From Rhizobacter sp. (GTDB lineage: Bacteria > Pseudomonadota > Gammaproteobacteria > Burkholderiales > Burkholderiaceae_C), in assembly GCA_019635355.1 (NCBI GenBank), contig JAHBZQ010000001.1, positions 1,116,001 through 1,180,000 of the forward strand: 64,000 nt of DNA. The letters run 5' to 3'. The position numbers were made by a program, and so were the translations under genes. The notes beneath the pieces are model-generated. The model ran no database searches. It was not told the DNA's origin and saw only the letters and a program-made list of their open reading frames with translations. Of the stretch, positions 43,424-54,765 are shown piece after piece. Numbering within the stretch: the first letter of the stretch is position 1; each line of letters opens with the position of its first letter.

Positions 43424-43837
43424 ATGAGGCATGATTCACCACCCTCCACACTTCTGTGCCCGAGCATGCAAGGTTTGACTCCCGAGGCGCTGGCGCAGGT
43501 CGCCGCCTATTTCCAGGCGCTGTCGGAACCGACGCGCCTGCAGATCCTCAATCTGCTTCGCGGCGGCGAACACAACGTCGGCGAGCTGGCCACGGCCTGC
43601 GGCTACACCTCGGCCAACATCTCGCGCCACCTGGCGCTGCTGATGAAACACGGCCTGGTGACACGTGAAGGCCGCGGCACCGCGGTCTACTACCGCATCG
43701 CCGACGAGTCGGTGTACGCCCTGTGCGACCTGGTCTGCGGCAGCATCGCCCGCCAGTGGGACAAGAGCGCCCAAGACCGCAAGGCCTTCGCGCGCGTCAA
43801 GGCGCCGAGCCCGGTCGGGCGCAGCAAGCGGGTGTGA
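43424..43837 (+). CDS. ArsR-family transcriptional regulator
   Basis: 137 aa winged helix. Starts with helix ALSEPTRLQILNLLRGGEH, recognition helix SANISRHLALLMKHG and wing REGRGTAVYYRI. Cysteines 12, 59, 101 and 105 are present; 59 and 101/105 are placed where a thiol or metal sensor pair could form, but the classical CxC metal site of ArsR is absent. It is likely to repress the adjacent operon and itself through the palindrome between them. The ATG at 43424 has AGAGG upstream. Confidence 0.88.
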   Translation: MRHDSPPSTLLCPSMQGLTPEALAQVAAYFQALSEPTRLQILNLLRGGEHNVGELATACGYTSANISRHLALLMKHGLVTREGRGTAVYYRIADESVYALCDLVCGSIARQWDKSAQDRKAFARVKAPSPVGRSKRV

Positions 43838-43904
43838 GGCAGAGGGGGATGTGATGCACGCGCGCCCTGCAGCGGGTGTGCAGGGTTCGAAGGCTCTTCG
43901 TGCT

Positions 43905-43991
43905 TGGTGCCGGCGGCGGGACTCGAACCCGCACCTCCATGAGGAGCAGGGATTTTAAGTCCCTTGCGTCTACCGATTTCGCCACGCCGGC
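43905..43991 (-). tRNA. tRNA-Leu (UAA)
   Basis: 87 nt including encoded CCA. Acceptor stem GCCGGCG... pairs with ...CGCCGGC; anticodon TAA lies in the loop of GGGACTTAAAATCCC; long variable arm typical of Leu; TpsiC arm GGTTCGAGTCC present. Confidence 0.95.
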
Positions 43992-44026
43992 TGGCAGATG
44001 GCTGCGGATTCTAGGTCGGCCCGCCC

Positions 44027-44737
44027 TCAGAAACTGACGCTGTAGCGCCGCCCCTTGAACGAGAGCACCGCACTCTTCAGGCGGATCTGCTCCAGCACCA
44101 GGTCGTTGGCGACCCTGTCGCCTTCCTTGAACACCTGCCCATTGAGGATGAGCATGCGGCTGGCCGGGTTCTTCGAGTAGCTGGCTCCGCTGACCGAGAG
44201 CGTCGGCAGTTGACGGCGGATGTCGTCCGGCAGCTCGGAGATCGACGGCACCGGCGTGTCTTCGTCGCGCGGTGCGGCAGGGGCTGCCGCCACGGGTTTC
44301 TCTGCCGGCTTGGGAGCGGGCTTGGGTGCCGCGGCGACTCGTGCGGGCGCCGTCGACACCGGAACGCTCTTGCGTTCAACGGGCGCCGGCTGTGCCGCCA
44401 CGGGCTCTGGAGCGGGCTGCGGTGCGGCGGCGGGCGGGGTTTCGAGCACGGGGGACGGCGCTGGCAGCACCGGCGCTTGCGCCACGGGCGGCGCGACACG
44501 CACCGGCTCGGGCTCCACCGCCGAGCGCCCAAGCACCAGCCAGGCAGCCATGCCCACCAGGGCCAGCGACAAGCCACCCACGGCCCACCACAGCGGCTGC
44601 ACCGAGCGGCCCGCGGGCTCATCGCCGTCGTCGCCATCGGCCACGCCATGCGCGATCTGCTTGCTGTGCAGGCTGGGCACGGCACCACGCTCCCGCTCCG
44701 AATCGGCCCTGCGCAGCGCATCAAGGATGTAAGACAT
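44027..44737 (-). CDS. gspB: GspB-like type II secretion assembly protein
   Basis: 236 aa. N-terminal MSYILDALRRADSERERG is the GspB/ExeB signature; one membrane helix (LWWAVGGLSLALVGMAAWLV), a long proline/alanine-rich periplasmic linker (residues ~75-155), and a C-terminal domain with SASYSKNP-like VSGASYSKNPASRMLILNG. It works with ExeA to place the GspD secretin. The gene sits 10 bp downstream of the ExeA-like gene. Confidence 0.9.
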   Translation of the reverse strand: MSYILDALRRADSERERGAVPSLHSKQIAHGVADGDDGDEPAGRSVQPLWWAVGGLSLALVGMAAWLVLGRSAVEPEPVRVAPPVAQAPVLPAPSPVLETPPAAAPQPAPEPVAAQPAPVERKSVPVSTAPARVAAAPKPAPKPAEKPVAAAPAAPRDEDTPVPSISELPDDIRRQLPTLSVSGASYSKNPASRMLILNGQVFKEGDRVANDLVLEQIRLKSAVLSFKGRRYSVSF

Positions 44738-44747
44738 CGGCCGCCTT

Positions 44748-46412
44748 TCAGTTCGACGCCACGGTGGGCAGCAGCCGGGGCTCGTCGACCCCTGCGACCC
44801 GGTTGAGGTGCATCAGCGTGATCGGCCCCACCCGGCCATCGGGTTTGAGGCCATGTGCCAGCTGGAAATTCGCGATGCGCTCCTGCAGCGCGGCATCCAG
44901 CGTGCCCGGCGTGTTCGGCAGGGCTTCGCCTTGCGCACGCGCGACCTGTTGCGCCACCCAGTCGACCACCGGGCCGTTCTGGCCCACCGGCACGCGGCCG
45001 ACGTAGGCCGGTGGCGTGCGCCAGAGGGTGGCGAACTCGCCCCGCCACGACTTGGCCAGCGCCGAGAGCAGCACGGTCTGCGTCGCCCCGCCGGCCCCGC
45101 GCAGGGTGGCGCTGTCGGCCCCGAGCGACATCAGCAACACGTAGACGGGCTTGCCCGCGTCGTCGTAGACAGTGAGCACGCCGGGGCGGTCAAGCGCGCG
45201 CAGCATGGCCAGGCCCCCGTCGTCGCTCTTGAAGCATTGCAGCTGCTGGCGCGCGGCGGTGCCGCACGGGTCGGCCTCGGCCAGGGGCGTCTTCCAGGCG
45301 GCCGCGAGTTCGCGCATGGCCTGGGTTTCGCTGCGCAAGCCGTCGAGCGTGAGCGTGGGAGCAGGCTTCACGGCAGACGCCGCCGCAGCCGGCTGCGATG
45401 CCACGGTGGCCGCAACGGCCGCCTTGGCGGGCACGGCGGATGCCGCCGCAGCCGCAGCGGTCTTGCCCGAGCCACCGTCGCGCACCCAGCTCACCACGCC
45501 GAAGAGCAGCGCCCCCGCCAGCAGCCCGGCCGCAGCGGCGTAAACCGGCTTGCGGTTGAAGCCGCTCACGGCCGCGGAGAGCGGGCGGTCGGCCTCGCCG
45601 AAGACTTCGGCCGAGGCGTGGTCGACCATCTCGCGGTTCACCCGCGAGCGGCCTTCGGCATACGCGCCGAGAAGCGATCGGTCGCACAGCAGGTTGATGC
45701 GGCGCGGCACGCCGCGCGACAGCTCGTGGATGCGTTTGCGCGCCGCACGGTCGAACGGCACCATGCCGCTCAGGCCCGCCACGCCGAGGCGGTGGCGGAT
45801 GTACTGCACCGTCTCGCTCTCGGTGAGCGCCTTGAGGTGATACCGCGCGATCACGCGCTGCGCCAGCTGCTCGAGCTCGGGCCGGGCCAGCATGTCGCGC
45901 AACTCGGGCTGGCCGATGAGGATGATCTGCAGCAGCTTGCGTTCGCTGGTCTCGAGGTTGGTCAGGAGGCGCAGCTGCTCCAGCACTTCAGGCGAGAGGT
46001 TTTGCGCCTCGTCGATGATGAGCACGTTGTTCTGCCCGACCGCGTGGGTCTTGAGCAGGAACTCGTTGATCGGGTCGAGGTATTCCTTGACGCTCTCGCT
46101 GCGCACGCGCTCGGCATCGAGCGGGATGCGGAACTCCTCGCACACCGTGCGCAGGAGTTCGATGACGGTGAGCTTGGGGTTGAAGATGTAGGCGACGTTG
46201 CAGCGCTTGGGGATCTGCTCCAGGAAGCAGCGACACACCGTGGTCTTGCCTGCGCCGATCTCGCCAGTCAACAGCACGAAACCACCACCGCCGCGCAGGC
46301 CATACAGCAGATGCGCCAGCGCCTCGCGGTGCCGCTCGCTCATGAAGAGGTAGCGGGGGTCGGGGGCGATGGAGAACGGCTCTTGCCGCAGGCCGAAGAA
46401 TTTGGCGTACAT
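44748..46412 (-). CDS. exeA: ExeA/GspA-like ATPase with peptidoglycan-binding domain
   Basis: 554 aa. AAA ATPase part (1-270) with Walker A TGEIGAGKTT and Walker B VLIIDEAQNL; one membrane helix near residues 283-303; C-terminal periplasmic part with a PG_binding_1 motif (LQERIANFQLAHGLKPDGRVG). ExeA remodels peptidoglycan for secretin assembly. The ATG at 46412 begins the conserved MYAKFFGLRQEPFSIAPDP; a longer in-frame form lacks support. The rest of the type II system is outside the window. Confidence 0.92.
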   Translation of the reverse strand: MYAKFFGLRQEPFSIAPDPRYLFMSERHREALAHLLYGLRGGGGFVLLTGEIGAGKTTVCRCFLEQIPKRCNVAYIFNPKLTVIELLRTVCEEFRIPLDAERVRSESVKEYLDPINEFLLKTHAVGQNNVLIIDEAQNLSPEVLEQLRLLTNLETSERKLLQIILIGQPELRDMLARPELEQLAQRVIARYHLKALTESETVQYIRHRLGVAGLSGMVPFDRAARKRIHELSRGVPRRINLLCDRSLLGAYAEGRSRVNREMVDHASAEVFGEADRPLSAAVSGFNRKPVYAAAAGLLAGALLFGVVSWVRDGGSGKTAAAAAASAVPAKAAVAATVASQPAAAASAVKPAPTLTLDGLRSETQAMRELAAAWKTPLAEADPCGTAARQQLQCFKSDDGGLAMLRALDRPGVLTVYDDAGKPVYVLLMSLGADSATLRGAGGATQTVLLSALAKSWRGEFATLWRTPPAYVGRVPVGQNGPVVDWVAQQVARAQGEALPNTPGTLDAALQERIANFQLAHGLKPDGRVGPITLMHLNRVAGVDEPRLLPTVASN

Positions 46413-46485
46413 CGTGGCCGCGAGTCTATCGCCCACGATGCCCCCTGGGATGCCTGGGCTATGCTGCCGCGGCGCGCACACCACC

Positions 46486-47541
46486 ATGCCGAAGAACCCG
46501 TACTACGACCCGACCAAGCCGCATCACCGGCCCGAGGGCTTCCAGAACCGGCACACCGAGTTCACGCCCAAGACACTGGCGGAGGTCTTGCGATGGCGAT
46601 TCGATGCGACGCGCCACGGGTTGCCCAAGCCGCCGCGCGAGCCGATTCCGCAGGTGCCGGCCGATGTGGCGTTCTTGACGCGCAACGCGCTCGCGCGCCA
46701 CCAGATGCAGCCGTCCGTCACCTGGATCGGCCATGCCACGGTGATGGCGCAGATCGGCGGCCTCACCTTGCTCACCGATCCGATCTTCTCGACGCGCGCC
46801 TCTCCGGTGTCGTTCGCGGGGCCGAAGCGGCACCAGCCGCCAGGCGTGCCGCTCGAGGCCTTGCCGCGCATCGATCTCGTGCTCGTCTCGCACAACCACT
46901 ACGACCATCTGGATGGCGCGTCGGTCGACGCCCTGCACCGGCAGGCCGGGGGGCCACCGCTCTTCGTGGTGCCGCTCGGGCTGAAGCCGTGGCTGGCCAC
47001 GCGGGGCGTGCGGCACGCCGTCGAACTCGACTGGTGGGACGCGCACCGCCTGCGGCACGACGGCCGCGAGGTGGAGGTGATGCTGCTGCCGGCGCACCAC
47101 TGGTCGGCGCGAGGCCTCGACGACCGGATGGCCACGCTCTGGGGCGGCTTCGCCGTGCTGGCCGACGACTGCCACCTCTTCTATGCCGGCGACACGGCCT
47201 ATTCGCGCGACTTCACCGACATCCGCGAGCGCCTCGCCGATCGGCAAGGGGCGGGCCAAGGTGGCGGCTTCGACATCGCCCTGCTGCCCATCGGGGCCTA
47301 TGAGCCGCGCTGGTTCATGGCCGGGCAGCATGTGAACGTGGAGGAGGCGGTGAAGATCCACCTCGACCTCGGTGCCAAGCGCTCGCTCGGCGTGCATTGG
47401 GGCACCTTCGCGCTCACCGACGAGCCGCTCGACGAACCCCCACGCGTGCTGAAGGACGTGCGCACGGCGCGTGGTCTCGCTCACGACGCCTTCCACACCA
47501 TCGCGATCGGCGAAACGCTGCGGCTCGCGCCACGGCGTTGA
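46486..47541 (+). CDS. MBL-fold metallo-hydrolase (NAPE-PLD/UlaG-like)
   Basis: 351 aa. The zinc-binding HxHxDH motif reads HNHYDHLD near residues 138-145, preceded by WIGHATVMAQIGGLTLLTDP, the signature of the N-acylphosphatidylethanolamine phospholipase D-like group. Later histidines lie in HHWSARGL and HWGTFALTDEP. Cytosolic hydrolase of a phosphoester or lactone; substrate not predictable. It starts divergently from ExeA (73-bp gap) and ends 3 bp from the convergent MurA paralogue. Confidence 0.85.
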   Translation: MPKNPYYDPTKPHHRPEGFQNRHTEFTPKTLAEVLRWRFDATRHGLPKPPREPIPQVPADVAFLTRNALARHQMQPSVTWIGHATVMAQIGGLTLLTDPIFSTRASPVSFAGPKRHQPPGVPLEALPRIDLVLVSHNHYDHLDGASVDALHRQAGGPPLFVVPLGLKPWLATRGVRHAVELDWWDAHRLRHDGREVEVMLLPAHHWSARGLDDRMATLWGGFAVLADDCHLFYAGDTAYSRDFTDIRERLADRQGAGQGGGFDIALLPIGAYEPRWFMAGQHVNVEEAVKIHLDLGAKRSLGVHWGTFALTDEPLDEPPRVLKDVRTARGLAHDAFHTIAIGETLRLAPRR

Positions 47542-47544
47542 AGC

Positions 47545-48855
47545 TCAGGGCTGCTCGGTCCATTCGATGCGTGCCCCGAGGGCACAGAGGTTCTCGACGA
47601 AGCGCGGGTGGGCTCGCCGGATCGGCGCCGCATGGCGGATCACCGAGCGGCCCTCGATGCTCGCCGCCACCATCAGCAAGGCAATCGCGACGCGGATGAT
47701 GTAGGGGCTGTCGACCTGCGCGGGCGTGAGCGGCCGGCCGCCGAAACTGATGGCGCGGTGCGGGTCGGAGAGGAACACATGCGCCCCGAACTTCGACAGT
47801 TCCGAAGTCCAACCCATCGCGCCGTCGTAGACCTTGTTCCAGAACATCGCACTGCCCTCGGCGCGCACACCCAGCGCCATGAAGATCGGCAGCAGGTCCA
47901 CCGGCAGATAGGGCCACGGCGCCGCCTCGATCTTCTGCAGCATGTTTCGGGTGAAGGGTTCGGCCACGCGCAGCCCGTCGTGCACGCGGGCATGAGACCA
48001 CCCGTCGCGGTGCGTGACATGCACGCCGAACTTCGCGAGGCTGCGGTCGATGAGCGGGAAGTGCTCGGGCCGCGAGTTGCGCACCGTCACCTCCCCGCCG
48101 GTGATCGCGCCCAGGGCCAAGAAGGTTGTCACCTCGTGGAAGTCTTCGGCAAACCTGAACTCCGCGCCGCCGAGGGCATCGACACCTTCGATCACCAGGC
48201 GTGAGGTGCCGATGCCTTCGATGTGCGCGCCGAGGCAGCACATGAACTCGCAGAACTCTTGCACGTGCGGCTCGCAGGCGGCGTTGGTCAACACCGAGCG
48301 GCCGCCGGCGAGTGCGGCGCAGAGCACGAAGTTTTCGGTGGTGGTGACGGAGGCGTAGTCGAGCCAATGCTCCGTGGCGCGCAAGGGGCCGTCGCAGCGC
48401 ACGACGAAGCCGTCTTCGCCGGGCTCGATGTGGGCGCCGAAGTGGCGCAAGGTCTCCACGTGCGGGTCGATCTCGCGCACGCCGAGCGTGCAGCCTTTCA
48501 CCTCGTCTTCGATGCGCGCCTCGCCGAAGCGTGCGAGCAGCGGGGGCACCAGCATGATGGACGAGCGCATTTCCAAGGGCAGACGGTGGCGGCGCGCGTC
48601 GAACATGCTGTGCCGGTGGTGCAGGCCGACGATGCCCCGCGCCATGTCGGCATGCACCTCGCTGCCGATGGATTCGAAGAACTGCAGGATCTTGCGCACG
48701 TCGGTGATGTCGGGCACGCCACGCAGGTGCACCGGCTGGCGCGTGAGCAAGGTCGCGCAGAGGATTGGCAGCACCGCGTTCTTGTTGGCCGACGGTTCGA
48801 TCCGGCCCGACAGCGGCACGCCGCCATGAACGATGAGGTGGGATGAGGCAGTCAC
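47545..48855 (-). CDS. MurA-like UDP-GlcNAc enolpyruvyltransferase paralogue
   Basis: 436 aa, EPSP-synthase fold. The loop cysteine is kept (KGCTLG), as are the N-terminal NKNAVLPIL, the P-x-D segment PVDLLPIF, and an arginine aligned to Arg397 of E. coli MurA. It should therefore bind UDP-GlcNAc and PEP. Context (no hisG or other Mur genes) and divergence in the C-terminal region (YIIRVAIALLM) suggest a second MurA rather than the essential one. A 7-bp stem hairpin lies in its leader. Confidence 0.8.
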   Translation of the reverse strand: MTASSHLIVHGGVPLSGRIEPSANKNAVLPILCATLLTRQPVHLRGVPDITDVRKILQFFESIGSEVHADMARGIVGLHHRHSMFDARRHRLPLEMRSSIMLVPPLLARFGEARIEDEVKGCTLGVREIDPHVETLRHFGAHIEPGEDGFVVRCDGPLRATEHWLDYASVTTTENFVLCAALAGGRSVLTNAACEPHVQEFCEFMCCLGAHIEGIGTSRLVIEGVDALGGAEFRFAEDFHEVTTFLALGAITGGEVTVRNSRPEHFPLIDRSLAKFGVHVTHRDGWSHARVHDGLRVAEPFTRNMLQKIEAAPWPYLPVDLLPIFMALGVRAEGSAMFWNKVYDGAMGWTSELSKFGAHVFLSDPHRAISFGGRPLTPAQVDSPYIIRVAIALLMVAASIEGRSVIRHAAPIRRAHPRFVENLCALGARIEWTEQP

Positions 48856-48903
48856 GGTTCTGAGCTCCGGTTGGCGCCGCCCGACTTGGCGGCTTGCACG
48901 AGA

Positions 48904-48925
48904 GCTTCCCGCGGGCGTGGGAAGC
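48904..48925. other. Leader hairpin GCTTCCC-N8-GGGAAGC
   Basis: A 7-bp stem with an 8-nt loop, about 50-70 bp upstream of the MurA-paralogue start. No U-tract follows, so it is not a classical terminator; a regulatory role is possible but untested. Confidence 0.3.
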
Positions 48926-49067
48926 CGCGATGAAGCCGCGAGCCCTTGTGTGAAGACTGGGTGAACCGCGGCCTGCGTCGGCGCTCCAAACGCTCAGGGC
49001 TCGTTCTCTTGCCGCTACCGGCAAAACACGACACCATCCCAGCCAGTTGCCTTCAGCAGTTCATTCG

Positions 49068-49685
49068 ATGAAAACCACCCTCCTCTTCCCTGCCATCGCC
49101 ATCGTGTGCAGCACGGCCGCATACGGCGCCACACCGGCCGATGCGGCCAAGGCCGCCGAGAGCTGCGAGGCCGCCGTCACCGAGACCATCAAGGAGATGC
49201 GCGGCCGCGATGCGAGCGATGTCCAGTTCCAGAAAGACAAGCGCATGCTGTCGCCCACGACCGGCGAAGAGACCGACGTGAAAGGCGCGGGCCGCTACCG
49301 CAACGCGGCCGGCGCGTCGGCGCCTTTCACCTACGGCTGTGCCTACAACAGCAAGACAGGCGCGACCTCGGGCATCGTGTTCCGCGACGCTGGCGGCCTG
49401 CGCGCGAGCGAAGGGAAGGAATGGCAACCCGACCTCATGAGCGTGTCGCCCGAAGCGTGTGAAACCGCTGTCGCCGCCACGTTGAAGAGCAAACACCCGC
49501 GAGTGGGCCGCATCGCCTTCGGCTCCGACTCGCGCCAGCTGCGCCCCGCCCCCGGCGGCCGCGCCAGCCTGGAAGGCATTGGTGCCGTACAGCGTGCGCC
49601 GGGCATGAACCTCGTGCAGTTCAACTACCGCTGCGAATTCGAGCCCGGCAACGGCAAGCTGGTCGCCGTACAGGCATTTGAATGA
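49068..49685 (+). CDS. Periplasmic protein with duplicated cysteine-paired domain
   Basis: 205 aa with signal peptide (LLFPAIAIVCSTAAYGA). Residues ~31-105 and ~129-205 are a tandem repeat: each begins ESCEAAVTETIK or EACETAVAATLK and ends near YGCAYNSKTG or YRCEFEPGNG. The cysteine pairs C33-C91 and C131-C189 are both 58 residues apart, pointing to one disulfide per domain. No family is recognised. The ATG at 49068 gives the signal peptide; a strong terminator follows. Confidence 0.7.
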   Translation: MKTTLLFPAIAIVCSTAAYGATPADAAKAAESCEAAVTETIKEMRGRDASDVQFQKDKRMLSPTTGEETDVKGAGRYRNAAGASAPFTYGCAYNSKTGATSGIVFRDAGGLRASEGKEWQPDLMSVSPEACETAVAATLKSKHPRVGRIAFGSDSRQLRPAPGGRASLEGIGAVQRAPGMNLVQFNYRCEFEPGNGKLVAVQAFE

Positions 49686-49713
49686 CCGGTTGAGCGCGCA
49701 CCACGCAAAGCAA

Positions 49714-49740
49714 AACGCCCCGATGAACGGGGCGTTTTTT
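49714..49740 (+). terminator. Rho-independent terminator
   Basis: Stem AACGCCCCG / CGGGGCGTT with loop ATGAA and TTTTTT tail, 28 bp after the duplicated-domain gene stop. Confidence 0.9.
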
Positions 49741-49760
49741 CAGGGCTGAGCCGAAGCGTC

Positions 49761-49834
49761 TGGAGGCGCGGGCCGGAGTCGAACCGACCTACACGGATTT
49801 GCAATCCGGTGCATAACCGCTTTGCTACCGCGCC
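49761..49834 (-). tRNA. tRNA-Cys (GCA)
   Basis: 74 nt with encoded CCA and discriminator U. Anticodon GCA in GGATTGCAAATCC; acceptor stem GGCGCGG. Confidence 0.93.
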
Positions 49835-49872
49835 GTTGACTGTTGCCGCCGAAGGCATTGGGCGCCTTGGCA

Positions 49873-49898
49873 AAAAGGGAAGCCGAAGCTTCCCTTTT
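49873..49898. terminator. Bidirectional terminator-like hairpin between tRNA genes
   Basis: 11-bp stem AAAAGGGAAGC / GCTTCCCTTTT with loop CGAA; on the minus strand it ends in five T. It lies just downstream of tRNA-Gly and upstream of tRNA-Cys. Confidence 0.75.
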
Positions 49899-49903
49899 GA
49901 ATT

Positions 49904-49979
49904 TGGAGCGGGATAAGAGGCTCGAACTCTCGACCTATACCTTGGCAAGGTATCGCTCTACCAACTGAGCTAATCCCGC
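49904..49979 (-). tRNA. tRNA-Gly (GCC)
   Basis: 76 nt with encoded CCA. Anticodon GCC in ACCTTGCCAAGGT; acceptor stem GCGGGAT pairs with ATCCCGC. Confidence 0.95.
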
Positions 49980-50031
49980 GTGTTCCGATCAACTCAACTG
50001 CTTGAATCAACCGAAGCTGAAAGTATAAATG

Positions 50032-50060
50032 AAAAAAGCTCCGGCCTGCAAGACCGGAGC
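50032..50060 (-). terminator. lon terminator
   Basis: Stem GCTCCGG / CCGGAGC (minus strand) with an eight- to nine-base loop and six T, 11 bp after the lon stop. Confidence 0.9.
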
Positions 50061-50070
50061 AGCTTTCAAC

Positions 50071-52497
<2,427 letters not shown>

Positions 52498-52600
52498 AGG
52501 AACCTCTCTTTCTCAGGCCCACATAAGGCCCGAGGAATCAATTGCAAGACACCTGCCCGATAGGCACAGGCTATTCAGGATCCTCAGTCTCAGAGGGGCG

Positions 52601-53869
<1,269 letters not shown>

Positions 53870-53924
53870 TTAAGTGGGGCGCACGAGGCGTGGAAGAGGC
53901 TGGTTGGGATGATAGAGCAAAAGA

Positions 53925-53958
53925 AAACGGGGCCTTGGCGGTAAAAAAGGCCCCGTTT
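53925..53958 (-). terminator. clpP-clpX intergenic hairpin
   Basis: 12-bp stem AAACGGGGCCTT / AAGGCCCCGTTT with a 10-nt loop, followed on the minus strand by a T-rich tract, between the clpP stop and the clpX start. A likely attenuating terminator. Confidence 0.8.
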
Positions 53959-53995
53959 CGATTGCAGTTACGGGCCTTGGCCCTGTGTTTGCGCG

Positions 53996-54619
53996 TCAGC
54001 TGGTGGCCGGGCCGGCGCGCTTGTTGAGCACCTGGTCGATCAGGCCGTAATTCTTGGCCTCCTCCGGGTCCATGAAGAAGTCACGCTCCATGTCGGCACG
54101 GATCTTCTCGATGGGCTGGCCGGTGCGCTCGGCGTAGATGCGGTTGAGCTGCTCGCGGGTCTTCAGGATCTCGCGTGCGTGGATCTCGATGTCAGTGGCC
54201 TGGCCCTGGGCGCCGCCCGAGGGCTGGTGGATCATGACGCGAGCGTTCGGCAGCGCGAAGCGCTTGCCCTTGGCGCCTGCCATCAGCAGGAAGGAGCCCA
54301 TGCTGGCCGCCATGCCCACGCACATGGTCGACACGTCGGGCTTGATGAACTCCATCGTGTCGAAGATCGACATGCCGGCCGTCACCGAACCGCCGGGCGA
54401 ATTGATGTAGAAGTGGATGTCCTTGTCGGGGTTTTCGCTCTCGAGGAAGAGCAGCTGGGCCACGACCAGGCTGGCGGTCTGGTCATTCACCGGGCCGACC
54501 AGGAACACGATCCGCTCGCGCAGCAGGCGGCTGTAGATGTCGTAGGCCCGCTCGCCGCGGCCCGACTGTTCGATGACCATGGGCACCATGCCCAAACCCA
54601 GAGTGTCCAGCGCGCTCAT
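53996..54619 (-). CDS. clpP: ClpP protease subunit
   Basis: 207 aa. Catalytic serine in GMAASMGSFLL and histidine in HQPSGG; the aspartate follows in the C-terminal half. N-terminal MSALDTLGLGMVPMVIEQSG with hydrophobic axial loop residues. The ATG at 54619 fits the family; a longer reading frame is not supported. Confidence 0.97.
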   Translation of the reverse strand: MSALDTLGLGMVPMVIEQSGRGERAYDIYSRLLRERIVFLVGPVNDQTASLVVAQLLFLESENPDKDIHFYINSPGGSVTAGMSIFDTMEFIKPDVSTMCVGMAASMGSFLLMAGAKGKRFALPNARVMIHQPSGGAQGQATDIEIHAREILKTREQLNRIYAERTGQPIEKIRADMERDFFMDPEEAKNYGLIDQVLNKRAGPATS

Positions 54620-54712
54620 GCGTGTGCGTCCTTCAGAAGTGATGCCTACAGGTTGGGCTTGATTATGTCGCCTCAAGAGAGACACGACAGAAATGCGATC
54701 GATGGAAAAACA

Positions 54713-54744
54713 AAGGGCGCCTCGCCGTGCCGGCTGGCGCCCTC
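54713..54744 (-). terminator. tig terminator
   Basis: Stem GGGCGCC / GGCGCCC followed on the minus strand by TTTGTTTTT, between the tig stop and the clpP start. Confidence 0.8.
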
Positions 54745-54765
54745 TCCTTCTGGCTGAAAGCCCGA

